This document shows positions 35,043 through 43,090 of a DNA stretch of 64,000 nucleotides, in pieces. A program made the translations under genes and the position numbers. Position 1 is the stretch's first letter. Each line of letters begins with the position of its first letter. The notes under the pieces were generated by a model. That model was not told the origin of the DNA. It made no database searches and saw nothing but the letters and a program-made list of their open reading frames with translations. Source of the DNA: Methylobacterium nonmethylotrophicum (GTDB lineage: Bacteria > Pseudomonadota > Alphaproteobacteria > Rhizobiales > Beijerinckiaceae); assembly GCF_004745635.1 (NCBI RefSeq), contig NZ_SRLB01000008.1, forward strand, positions 186,001 through 250,000. Direction: 5' to 3'.

Positions 35043-35773
35043 ACGCGCGCCGCACCATCGTCGTCACCGGCGGGACCCGCGGGCTCGGCCTCGCGATCGC
35101 CACCACGCTGGCCGCCGAGGGCTTCCGTGCGGTCGCCGTGGCCCGCCGCCCCTCGGAGGCCTTTGAGGCCGCCGCCGCGGCGGCGGGGCCGGAGGCCATG
35201 CATTTCGTCGCCTGCGATCTCGGCGAGACCGAGGCGCTCCAGCCCCTCGTCCGCACGATCCGCGCCGAGCACGGACCCATCTACGGTCTCGTCAACAACG
35301 CCGCGATCGGCACGCCCGGCCTCCTCGCGACGATGCCCGAGCGCGAGGTCGCCGACCTCGTGCGCCTCAACACCCTCGCCCCGATCCTGCTGACGAAATA
35401 CGCCGTGCGCGGGATGATGGCGGCCGGGGCGGGGCGCGTCGTCAACGTCAGCTCGATCATCGCCTTCACCGGCTACAACGCCCTTTCGGTCTACGCGGCC
35501 ACCAAGGCCTCGATGATCGGCTTCACGCGCTCGCTCTCGCGGGAGGTCGGCCGCCTCGGCGTGACGGTCAACGCGGTGGCGCCGGGCTTCGTCGAGACCG
35601 CGATGACGGAGGGCATGGACGAGCTCGACCGCAGCCGCATCGCCAAGCGCAGCGCGCTCCAGCGCCTACCCGAGCCGCAGGACGTGGCGGACGCCGTCGC
35701 CTACCTGGTCTCGGACAAGGCCCGCAACGTCACGGGCACGGTCCTCACCGTGGATGCCGGCAGCACGGCCTGA
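35039..35773 (+). CDS. SDR-family oxidoreductase (FabG-like)
   Basis: A 244-residue classical short-chain dehydrogenase: cofactor loop TGGTRGLG, VNNAAIGTPG, catalytic Ser in NVSSIIAF, Tyr and Lys in VYAATKASMIGF, and VNAVAPGFVETAMTEGM. The closing GTVLTVDAGSTA is as in 3-oxoacyl-ACP reductases. An Arg near VAVARR suggests NADP(H). The GTG start at 35039 overlaps the ANL ligase stop, so it is translationally coupled and is the last gene of the operon. It probably reduces or oxidises a carbonyl/hydroxyl of the carrier-bound intermediate. The substrate is inferred from the operon only. Confidence 0.9.
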   Translation: MNARRTIVVTGGTRGLGLAIATTLAAEGFRAVAVARRPSEAFEAAAAAAGPEAMHFVACDLGETEALQPLVRTIRAEHGPIYGLVNNAAIGTPGLLATMPEREVADLVRLNTLAPILLTKYAVRGMMAAGAGRVVNVSSIIAFTGYNALSVYAATKASMIGFTRSLSREVGRLGVTVNAVAPGFVETAMTEGMDELDRSRIAKRSALQRLPEPQDVADAVAYLVSDKARNVTGTVLTVDAGSTA

Positions 35774-36433
35774 CCTGCCTGCCGACCCCGCGTGCGCGAA
35801 AGGCCGCGCCCTTCCGGGCGTTGCGACCAGCGAGGAGAACCGCACGCTCGCCCGGCTGGGACGGGTCCGAGGCGAGGCACCCGGCCGGTGAGCGGGGCGG
35901 AACTCCGCGATATCCAGGTGCACCGACTCGGGCGTGCAGAAGAGCCATCCGACATACGAAGCTCCGGGAACGATGTCCCGGATCCGGGAGCCTCACTCCG
36001 GAACCGGGCGAGGGGGACCGGAAGGGCAGCCGCTGCGGCACGATCGCGGTCGATCTCGACCGGCACGGCGTGATCGGCCTGCTCCCGGATCGCACATCGA
36101 CGAAGAGGCGCGCCGTCGTCATGCCGGCGGCGAGCCGTCGCTCGGGGTCGCCCGCGCCATGGGTCGGCCCGGACGATGCAGGGGCCGGCAGCCCTCAGGC
36201 ACGCCACCGACCGGCGATCCGGGCGGCGCGACCGGGGCGTCGACCATCGGAGGTTTCGTCGTCCTCGACAGCCCGGCCGCACCTGTCCGCCCCGCTGACG
36301 CGGCGCTACACCGTCTTGTCGAACCTTTCGTCAAGCGGGGCAATCGGACATTAATTCCAGCTCTCTACCGTCGCCGCAGGCAATCGAACCATCGGCCGGT
36401 GCCCCTCTTGACGGACGGGGAGCAGAGACTGAC
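35774..36433. other. 660-base region without supported gene
   Basis: The gap lies between the SDR end and the oxidase start. Several 60-190-codon frames cross it on both strands but show Arg/Pro/Ser-rich shadow composition and no motifs, so none is called. The last 90 bases before 36434 become AT-richer (near 36345-36365, ATTAATTCC), fitting a promoter for the oxidase. Confidence 0.45.
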
Positions 36434-39379
36434 ATGCGCACTTTCCTTACGATATCCGCCTTGCTCGCGCCGATGGTGACCGCGCTCCTGGGGACGCCGG
36501 CGCTCGCGCAATCGGCGCTTCCGGGTCCGGGCGGGGGCACGCTGAAAGCTGCCCATTCCGGCCTGTGCCTGGCGGTCGCGGCGGGGAACCGGGCCGACGG
36601 CGCCGCCGTCACCCAGCAGCCCTGCACCGGCGGCGACGAGCAGATCTGGGACACCAAGCCCCAGCGCTCCGGCGTCGCCTACGTCAACCGGATGAGCGGC
36701 AAGTGCCTCAACGTCTCGGGGCTGACCAACGCGCTGACGCAGGCCGGCACGCAGGTGTTCCAGTGGACCTGCGCGGGCGCCGCCAACGACACCTGGACCG
36801 CCCAGGCCCAGACCTGGGGAAGCGGCTACCGGCTGGTGGCCGAGGTCTCGGGGATGTGCCTGAACGTCAGCGGGGCCTTCACGAGCGTGGGCGCAGGCAC
36901 GATCCAGTGGCCCTGCGTCGGCGCGGCCAACGAGACCTTCACCTCCACCGCGGCCGGGCGGGCGGCTGCGCCGCAATCGGCGCTTCCGGGTCCGGGCGGG
37001 GGCACGCTGAAGGCCGCCCATTCCGGCCTGTGCCTGGCGGTCGCGGCGGGGAACCGGGCCGACGGCGCCGCCATCACCCAGCAGCCCTGCACCGGCGGCG
37101 ACGAGCAGATCTGGGACACCAAGCCCCAGCGCTCCGGCGTCGCCTACGTCAACCGGATGAGCGGCAAGTGCCTCAACGTCTCGGGGCTGACCAACGCGCT
37201 GACGCAGGCCGGCACGCAGGTGTTCCAGTGGACCTGCGCGGGCGCCGCCAACGACACCTGGACCGCCCAGGCCCAGACCTGGGGAAGCGGCTACCGGCTG
37301 GTGGCCGAGGTCTCGGGGATGTGCCTGAACGTCAACGGGGCCTTCACGAGCGTGGGCGCAGGCACGATCCAGTGGCCCTGCGTCGGCGCGGTCAACGAGA
37401 CCTTCAGTTCCGCCCCCGCCGCGGGGATGGGAAGCACCACCGGGCCGGGAACCGGAACGGTGGGTGGCAGCGGGTCGGGAACTGGTGGCGGTTCGACTGG
37501 TGGAGGCGGCGGAGGGACCGTTCCGCCAGGCGACGCCCCGCCGGCCACCACAGGCCTGATTGTCGCAAAGCACTCGGCGATGTGTGTCGAGAATCCGGGC
37601 GCCCAGACAGCCGCCGGGGTCGGGATCGATCAATGGCCCTGCGAGCCCGGCGCCACGCACATGGACTGGACCTTCGTGCCGGCCAGCACCGGCTACCAAA
37701 TCAGGAACGCCAAGTCCGGCCTGTGCCTCACCGTCACGAACGGTGCCACGAACAACGGCGCGGGAACTTCGCAGCAATCCTGTGACGCATCGACGACCGG
37801 GGGCCTCTGGACCCTGCGCAAAGTCGGCGGCTTCTACGAAATCGTGGCCGTCCACTCGGGCCGTTGCCTCACCGTCAGTTCCGCGTCCCGCGACAACAAT
37901 GCGGCGGTGATCCAATGGGACTGCACGCTCCAGGACAACACGGTCTTCGCCCTCGTCCCCCCGGCGCCCCCATCCGCCTGGACGCCCCTGACGACGCTGG
38001 GCCTCGTTCCGGTCTCGGCGACCGTGATGCCGTCCGGGAAGGTCATGCTCTGGGCCGCCGAATCCAGGACGTCCTTCGGTTCCGGCAACGGGACGTGGAT
38101 CACCGTCTACGACCCCGGCACCGGCACCTCGAACGACACCTACGTCTCGAACACGAACCACGACATGTTCTGCGTCGGGACCAACCTTCTGCCCGACGGA
38201 CGGATGATGATCACCGGCGGCATCACCGCCGGCGGGACCTCGCTCTACAATCCCGACACCAACCAGTGGAGCACGGGACCGACCCTCACCATCCCCCGGG
38301 GCTACAATGCCAACGTGACCCTCTCGACCGGCGAGACCATGACCTATGGCGGTTCCTGGTCGGGCAATATCGGCGGCAAGAGCGCCGAGGTGTGGTCGGC
38401 CGCGGCGAGGAGCTGGCGCGTCCTCACGAACGTCTCCGGCGACGCGGCCGCCGAGCCCGGTGTCGACCTGTACAGGGCCGACAACCACTTCTGGCTGTTC
38501 GGCGTGTCGAACGGATACGTGTTCCACGCCGGGCCGAGCCGCGAGATGCACTGGATCGGCACTGGCGGCACCGGCTCCTTCGCGAGCGCGGGCAACCGGG
38601 CGGACGACGCTTTCTCGATCAACGGCACCGCGACGATGTTCGACGTGAACCGGATCTTCAAGGCCGGCGGCGCTCCCCAGTACCAGTACCAGCCGGCGAA
38701 CGGGGCCACCTACACGATCGACATCGGCCGCGGCCCGGGCTCGACGCCGACCGTCGCAGCCGCCGCGCCGCTCCAATTCGCCCGGGCGTTCCACAACAGC
38801 GTCGTCTTGCCGAGCGGCGACGTGATCGTGGTGGGCGGCCAGACCGTGCCGATCCCGTTCACAGATTCCACTCCGATCTACTATCCCGAGCTGTGGTCGC
38901 CGACGAAGAACACCGTGGTGCGCCTCGCACCGATCAGCGTGCCGCGGACCTACCACAGCATCGCGCTGCTCCTGCCCGACGGGCGGGTGCTCTCGGCGGG
39001 CGGCGGCCTGTGCAACTGCAGCGCGGATCACCCCAACCTGCAGATCCTGACGCCGCCTTATCTCTACGGCGCCAACGGACAACTCGCCAGCCGACCGGCC
39101 ATCACGGCCGCGCCGACTGCCGCTGCCCTCGGAAGCACGATAAAGGCGACGACGGACCGGGCGGTCAGGAGTTTCGCCCTGGTCCGCCTGGGAAGCACCA
39201 CGCACACCGTGAACAACGATCAGCGGCGCGTGCCCCTGACGATTTCCGGCTCGAACGGGACGCAGTACATCCTGGCCCTGCCCTCCGATCCGGGCATCGT
39301 GACACCCGGCAACTGGATGCTCTTCGCCCTTGACGCAGGTGGTGTCCCGAGCATCGCGAAGATCATGCGGATCCGTTGA
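36434..39379 (+). CDS. Secreted galactose-oxidase-like copper radical oxidase (AA5) with ricin-type lectin domains
   Basis: A 981-residue exported protein. A signal peptide is cut near ALAQ-SAL (residue 26). Lectin region: two almost identical ricin-B-like modules (27-171 and 182-326), a Gly/Ser/Thr-rich linker (332-370), and a third, divergent module (373-508). A kelch-propeller oxidase domain follows at 515-981. All galactose-oxidase active-site residues are readable: Cys580 and Tyr624 (cross-link pair, 44 apart as in Cys228-Tyr272 of the Fusarium enzyme), stacking Trp642, Tyr840-His841, and His924. It should oxidise a primary alcohol, of a sugar or other, to aldehyde with O2, giving H2O2. 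The lectins would tether it to a glycan. Substrate unknown. It is an isolated transcription unit. Confidence 0.9.
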   Translation: MRTFLTISALLAPMVTALLGTPALAQSALPGPGGGTLKAAHSGLCLAVAAGNRADGAAVTQQPCTGGDEQIWDTKPQRSGVAYVNRMSGKCLNVSGLTNALTQAGTQVFQWTCAGAANDTWTAQAQTWGSGYRLVAEVSGMCLNVSGAFTSVGAGTIQWPCVGAANETFTSTAAGRAAAPQSALPGPGGGTLKAAHSGLCLAVAAGNRADGAAITQQPCTGGDEQIWDTKPQRSGVAYVNRMSGKCLNVSGLTNALTQAGTQVFQWTCAGAANDTWTAQAQTWGSGYRLVAEVSGMCLNVNGAFTSVGAGTIQWPCVGAVNETFSSAPAAGMGSTTGPGTGTVGGSGSGTGGGSTGGGGGGTVPPGDAPPATTGLIVAKHSAMCVENPGAQTAAGVGIDQWPCEPGATHMDWTFVPASTGYQIRNAKSGLCLTVTNGATNNGAGTSQQSCDASTTGGLWTLRKVGGFYEIVAVHSGRCLTVSSASRDNNAAVIQWDCTLQDNTVFALVPPAPPSAWTPLTTLGLVPVSATVMPSGKVMLWAAESRTSFGSGNGTWITVYDPGTGTSNDTYVSNTNHDMFCVGTNLLPDGRMMITGGITAGGTSLYNPDTNQWSTGPTLTIPRGYNANVTLSTGETMTYGGSWSGNIGGKSAEVWSAAARSWRVLTNVSGDAAAEPGVDLYRADNHFWLFGVSNGYVFHAGPSREMHWIGTGGTGSFASAGNRADDAFSINGTATMFDVNRIFKAGGAPQYQYQPANGATYTIDIGRGPGSTPTVAAAAPLQFARAFHNSVVLPSGDVIVVGGQTVPIPFTDSTPIYYPELWSPTKNTVVRLAPISVPRTYHSIALLLPDGRVLSAGGGLCNCSADHPNLQILTPPYLYGANGQLASRPAITAAPTAAALGSTIKATTDRAVRSFALVRLGSTTHTVNNDQRRVPLTISGSNGTQYILALPSDPGIVTPGNWMLFALDAGGVPSIAKIMRIR
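36509..37406. repeat. Tandem duplication of a 433-bp lectin module
   Basis: Bases 36509-36941 and 36974-37406 are almost identical, 465 bases (155 codons) apart and in frame. At protein level I see only a handful of differences, for example Val60/Ile215, Ser146/Asn301, Ala165/Val320 and Thr170/Ser325. The duplication is recent or maintained by gene conversion. Confidence 0.95.
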
Positions 39380-39499
39380 AGCTTCCGGGCCGTGAGTTTC
39401 GCTCCGACCCATGCGAGCGAAACGCTATGGCGTTCGAGTAAGTCGTACATGAGGGGTTTAACAGGCTCCGTCCAGGGTCATATCTTAAGGAAGCACACG

Positions 39500-39763
39500 A
39501 TGAAGACGAGAATTATCGCCTCAGCGACGGCATTATTCTTATTTGTATCGGGGAATATGGTCGCCAGTGCGCAAGGGGCCCAGTCCTCGACGTCGGGCAA
39601 CAGCGGACAGGCTCAGGTTGACGGCACGGGTTCCTGCACGATTATCTCGCGGGGCAATCAACAGAAGACGTGCATGAACCGCGTTCCGCAGGCCTCCTGC
39701 GCCGCGAACGCGCGCGAGCAAAGGACGACGTTCGATTGGAAGGCCGGGATTGAATGCCCTTGA
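39500..39763 (+). CDS. Small secreted Cys-containing protein, hypothetical
   Basis: An 87-residue protein with a clear signal peptide (MKTRIIASATALFLFVSG, cut near ASA-QGA) leaving a mature part of about 62 residues. The mature part is rich in Ser, Gln, Gly and Asn, with four cysteines (in GSCTI, KTCMN, ASCAAN and the C-terminal ECP) that could form two disulfides. ATG 39500 follows TAAGGAAG, a good ribosome site; the longer upstream frame is not needed. It lies 120 bases after the oxidase gene on the same strand but has its own AT-rich leader. No family recognised. Confidence 0.7.
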   Translation: MKTRIIASATALFLFVSGNMVASAQGAQSSTSGNSGQAQVDGTGSCTIISRGNQQKTCMNRVPQASCAANAREQRTTFDWKAGIECP

Positions 39764-39803
39764 AGGCACCATTGCGCGCCCATCCGGCCGTTTATCTGGT
39801 TGC

Positions 39804-39880
39804 CAGAGCCTGTTCGATCCGACACCTCCCGATGAGGTTGAGGGTGGGATAATTTTGGAAGGTACGTCAAACAGGCTCTG
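39804..39880. repeat. 77-bp inverted-repeat element
   Basis: CAGAGCCTGTTCGA (39804-39817) and the reverse complement of 39867-39880 match at 13 of 14 positions. The interior is AT-richer than the surroundings. The ends resemble those of the 43156-43376 element and of IS-type terminal repeats. It could be a small MITE or the end of a decayed insertion sequence, since transposase-like sequence starts just beyond it. Confidence 0.6.
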
Positions 39881-39919
39881 AGGCTTTCGTCCTGGGTCGG
39901 GCGGCAGAGGATTGGTCGC

Positions 39920-40085
39920 CGACGCGAGCATGATGGCGCGCTTCGTCCTCGGCGGCAGCGATGGTGCCGACCGGCGCGGGCAGGCGGCGGTGATCGGACC
40001 AGTCGACCCACTCCAGGGTGGCATACTCGACCGCCTCGAAGGCGCGCTGCGGCCCGCGCCGATGGATCACCCCAGGCCGGTCCGG
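39920..40085 (-). pseudogene. Remnant of IS3-family transposase OrfB (C-terminus)
   Basis: On the minus strand the frame reads VIHRRGPQRAFEAVEY followed by ATLEWVDWSDHRRLPAPVG, then AEDEARHHA. This closely follows the end of IS3-family OrfB (VIHRRGPWRSLEAVE..ATLEWVDWFN.RRL..P.G..PAEAE..YY). Only about 50 residues remain. The catalytic DDE core is absent, and the frame upstream is unrelated, Arg-rich sequence. It marks a past insertion between the oxidase region and the 40224-43090 operon. Confidence 0.75.
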
Positions 40086-40223
40086 GGCAAGCCCCCCGCC
40101 TTGAACGGACCGTCGATCGTCACGACGCCGGTGCCGGCGACGCATTCGCGGTGGTCCGGGCCGGGCTGAACGACGGGTTCGGCGCCGCCATGTCCAGGGC
40201 CCGGACGGCCGGTCCCGCACGCC

Positions 40224-41336
40224 TCACGCGATGGTTCGGATCGCGGCCGGCAGGGCCGCGATCGTCGCGCGGGTCATGGCGGCGCAATCCGCATCGCCCC
40301 CGACCTCCATCGGCGTCGTGCCGGAGGACAGCGTCACCGCGATGGCCGCCTCGATCAGCCGGGCCCGCACCTCCAGCTCCGGCGCGGCGTGCCGCTCGGC
40401 GAGCCAGTCGAGCATCATCGCGGCGGACAGGAACATCGCGCAGGGATTGGCCTTGCCCTGGCCGGCGATGTCGGGCGCGGTGCCGTGGGCGGGCTGGAAC
40501 AGGGCGTGGCGGTCGCCGATATCGGCCGAGGGCGCCATCCCCATCCCGCCGACGAGGCCGGCCGCCAGGTCCGACAGGATGTCGCCGAACATGTTCTCGG
40601 TCACCATCACGTCGAGGGCCCAGGGCTTCTTGACCATCGTGAGCGCCATGGCGTCGACATAGGCGTGATCGGCCGCGATCTCGGGGTAGGCGGCCGCGAC
40701 CTCGTCGAACACCTTCCGGAAGAAGGCCATCGAGGTGAACACGTTCGCCTTGTCGATGCAGGTCACCCGGGCCGAACCGCGCCGCGCCCGGCGCCGCTCC
40801 GCCAGCCCGAACGCGAAGGCGCTGGCGCGGGCCGTGCCGGCCCGGGTGATCCGCATCGTGTCGCAGGATTCCCGGTCCTCGATCACCTGGCCCCGGCCGC
40901 GGGCGTAGAACAGCCCCTCCGTCTGCTCGCGGACGAGCACGAAGTCGATGCCGCGGGCGCGCTCGTCGGCGAGGATCCTGGGCAGGCCCGGAAACCAGCG
41001 GATCGGGCGCACGCCGGCATAGAGGTCGAATTCCATCCGCAGGTCGAGCTGCGGGATGATCTCGGTGCCGTCCGGAAACCGCACGTCGGGCCAGCCCATG
41101 GCGCCGAACAGGATCGCGTCGGCGTTCCGGCACGCCGCGACGGTCGCCGCCGGCAGCGCGTCGCCGCTCTCGAGGTAGTACTGGGCGCCGGCCGGGTGCG
41201 GGGTCAGCGCGAGGGCCGGCCCGCCGGAGACCGCCTCGGCCGCCGCCAGCAGCGCGAGGCAGGCCGCCATCACCTCGCGGCCGATGCCGTCGCCCGGCAG
41301 GACCGCGACGCTCAGCGAAGTCGTGATGCCGGCCAT
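40224..41336 (-). CDS. Isocitrate/isopropylmalate dehydrogenase family protein
   Basis: A 370-residue beta-decarboxylating dehydrogenase. N-terminal VAVLPGDGIGREV; LFGAMGWPDVRFPDGTE; the substrate arginines in LDLRMEFDLYAGVRPIRW and LVREQTEGLFYARG; Tyr/Lys-type region CIDKANVF; the metal-binding aspartates in YVDAMALTMV and MFGDILSDLAAGLVGGMGMAPSADIG; and AHGTAPDIAGQGKANP. It oxidises and usually decarboxylates a 2-hydroxy acid with NAD. The sequence LFGAMGWPDVR differs from LeuB and Icd and recalls tartrate/3-alkylmalate-type members. It is the third gene of an operon with an MBL-fold lactonase-like enzyme and a HIBADH-family enzyme, suggesting catabolism of a hydroxy acid. The true substrate is open. 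Confidence 0.85.
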   Translation of the reverse strand: MAGITTSLSVAVLPGDGIGREVMAACLALLAAAEAVSGGPALALTPHPAGAQYYLESGDALPAATVAACRNADAILFGAMGWPDVRFPDGTEIIPQLDLRMEFDLYAGVRPIRWFPGLPRILADERARGIDFVLVREQTEGLFYARGRGQVIEDRESCDTMRITRAGTARASAFAFGLAERRRARRGSARVTCIDKANVFTSMAFFRKVFDEVAAAYPEIAADHAYVDAMALTMVKKPWALDVMVTENMFGDILSDLAAGLVGGMGMAPSADIGDRHALFQPAHGTAPDIAGQGKANPCAMFLSAAMMLDWLAERHAAPELEVRARLIEAAIAVTLSSGTTPMEVGGDADCAAMTRATIAALPAAIRTIA

Positions 41337-41373
41337 GCGGGCCTCCCGTCGGTTCGGGTGAGGGAGCCGCCCG

Positions 41374-42189
41374 TCACGCGGCCGGACCGTGCGGCGGGAG
41401 ATGGAGCAGCACCGCCTCGACCTCCGCCGCAGGATGGCGCGGGTAGCGGGCCATGACGAGCGGGTCGTGACCCGGGACGATCCGCTCGGGATCGCCGGCG
41501 AGCCGCGCGAGCGTGCGCCAGCTCTCCATCATCGCCGCCACGTCGACCACGATCGGGAAGGGGTTCTGCTGGGCGAGGTTGGCGTAGAAATGCGCCGCGT
41601 CCGACGCGAGGACGACCGGGCCGCGGGCGGTCTCGACCCGCACGCATTGCAGCCCCCTCGTGTGTCCCGGCACCGCATGGACCGTCACGCCCGGCGCGAT
41701 CGCGGCCGTGCCGTCCACGAAGGCGACCCGGCCCTCGTAGACGCGCCGCACCATCGTGCAGACGTCCTCCACCGAGAAGGCGCCGCGCAGTCGCGCGTGG
41801 CACATGCAGCGCCCCGTCGCGTAGGCCATCTCGGAATCCTGGAGATGGAAGGTCGCGTCCGGGAACGCCGCCAGGTTGCCGGCGTGGTCGTAATGCAGGT
41901 GCGTGATGATCACGTCGCGGACCGCCGCCGGATCGATTCCGATGAGCCGCAGGCCCTCGACGGGGTGGCGCACCATGGTCCGGCCGTAAGCCTCGCAGGC
42001 CGGCCGGTCGAAGCCGGTATCGACCACGATCACCCGGGTCGCGTCGCGGATCACCCAGACGAAGTAGTCGATCGGCATCGGCGCGTCGTGCGGGTCGCCG
42101 GTCTCCGGCGCGTAGAGGAGGTTCGCCGAGGCCGGGCGGTCGTGCGTCGCGTAGCGCAGCGCGATGATCTCGTAGGCCGGTGCGTCCAT
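41374..42189 (-). CDS. Metallo-beta-lactamase-fold hydrolase, N-acyl-homoserine-lactonase family
   Basis: A 271-residue MBL-fold enzyme: metal motif THLHYDHAG, a later His in VPGHTRGLQ, Asp in VLASDAAHFYANL, and the final His in VPGHDPLVM. The N-terminus MDAPAYEIIALRYATHDRP and the overall length fit the AHL-lactonase/AiiA-like family. It may hydrolyse a lactone or thioester. In an operon of hydroxy-acid dehydrogenases, a catabolic lactone is as likely as a quorum signal. It starts 4 bases after the HIBADH stop and ends 37 bases before the next gene, so the three are surely co-transcribed. Confidence 0.87.
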   Translation of the reverse strand: MDAPAYEIIALRYATHDRPASANLLYAPETGDPHDAPMPIDYFVWVIRDATRVIVVDTGFDRPACEAYGRTMVRHPVEGLRLIGIDPAAVRDVIITHLHYDHAGNLAAFPDATFHLQDSEMAYATGRCMCHARLRGAFSVEDVCTMVRRVYEGRVAFVDGTAAIAPGVTVHAVPGHTRGLQCVRVETARGPVVLASDAAHFYANLAQQNPFPIVVDVAAMMESWRTLARLAGDPERIVPGHDPLVMARYPRHPAAEVEAVLLHLPPHGPAA

Positions 42190-42193
42190 CGCC

Positions 42194-43090
42194 TCACGCG
42201 CCTTGCCGGTTTGCCAGGAACGCGTCGATCGCGGTGTGGTCCGCCTCGGTCCCGAGTTCCTCGAGGGCCTCCTGCCACAGGGCGGCGACGGCGTGCGACA
42301 GGGGCGCCGGGACGCCCTCGTGGCGGGCCAGCTCGTCGGCCGTGCGCAGGTCCTTGGCCATCAGCGCCAGGGAGAAGCCCGACGCGTAGGTCTTCGGGAT
42401 CACGAAGGGCTTCAGCTTGACCTCAGTCGAGTTGTTGCGGCCGGTGGAGACGTTGAGGATGTCGGTCATCAGCGCGGGATCGAGGCCGAAGCGGGCGCCG
42501 ATCCGCAGCGCCTCGCAGGCGGCGGTGAGGCCTGCGGCCGAGACGTAGTTGTTCAGCGCCTTCATGGCGTGGCCGGAGCCGACCGGCCCGGTCTCGAAGA
42601 TCGCGGTGCCCATGCGCGCGAGGAGCGGCCGGACCGACGCGGCCGCCGCCTCGTCCCCGCCGACCATGATGGCGAGCGTGCCGTTGACGGCACGCTTCAC
42701 CCCGCCCGAGACCGGCGCGTCGATGAGCACGATGCCGGCCTGCGCGAGTTCGCCGGCGAGGTCGCGGGTGCCGACCGGCGCCGACGAGCTCATGTCGATC
42801 ACGATCGCGCCCGGGGCGAGGCAGCCTGCGACGCCCTCGGGGCCCGCGAGCACGGCGCGCACCGCCTTGCCGTCCGGCAGCATCGTCACGGCGACGTTCG
42901 CCTGCTCCGCCGCGTCCCGCGCCGAGGCCGCCGCCCTGCCGCCGGCCGCCGCGAAGGCAGCGGCGGCGGCCGGGGAGGGATCGAATCCGACGACCGTGAA
43001 GCCTCCCGCGACGAGCCGGCTCGCCATCGGCAGCCCCATCTTGCCCAGCCCCAGGAATGCGATGCGGGCGGATGACGGATCGATGCTCAT
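42194..43090 (-). CDS. 3-hydroxyisobutyrate dehydrogenase family (beta-hydroxyacid dehydrogenase)
   Basis: A 298-residue NAD(P)-dependent beta-hydroxyacid dehydrogenase: Rossmann motif FLGLGKMGLPMASRLV, IDMSSSAPVGTRDL, the substrate loop DAPVSGGVKRAVNGTLAIMVGG, the catalytic Lys in GSGHAMKALNNYVSAA, and KDLRTADELA near the C-terminus. Members act on 3-hydroxyisobutyrate, tartronate semialdehyde, 6-phosphogluconate-like or related acids. It is the first gene of the operon with the lactonase-like and isopropylmalate-DH-like genes. ATG 43090. A structured repeat element lies directly upstream. Confidence 0.9.
   Translation of the reverse strand: MSIDPSSARIAFLGLGKMGLPMASRLVAGGFTVVGFDPSPAAAAAFAAAGGRAAASARDAAEQANVAVTMLPDGKAVRAVLAGPEGVAGCLAPGAIVIDMSSSAPVGTRDLAGELAQAGIVLIDAPVSGGVKRAVNGTLAIMVGGDEAAAASVRPLLARMGTAIFETGPVGSGHAMKALNNYVSAAGLTAACEALRIGARFGLDPALMTDILNVSTGRNNSTEVKLKPFVIPKTYASGFSLALMAKDLRTADELARHEGVPAPLSHAVAALWQEALEELGTEADHTAIDAFLANRQGA

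Noticed and set aside
39920-40085. Intact insertion sequence
   Set aside because: Only about 50 C-terminal residues of the transposase remain, and no second matching terminal repeat on the far side was found.
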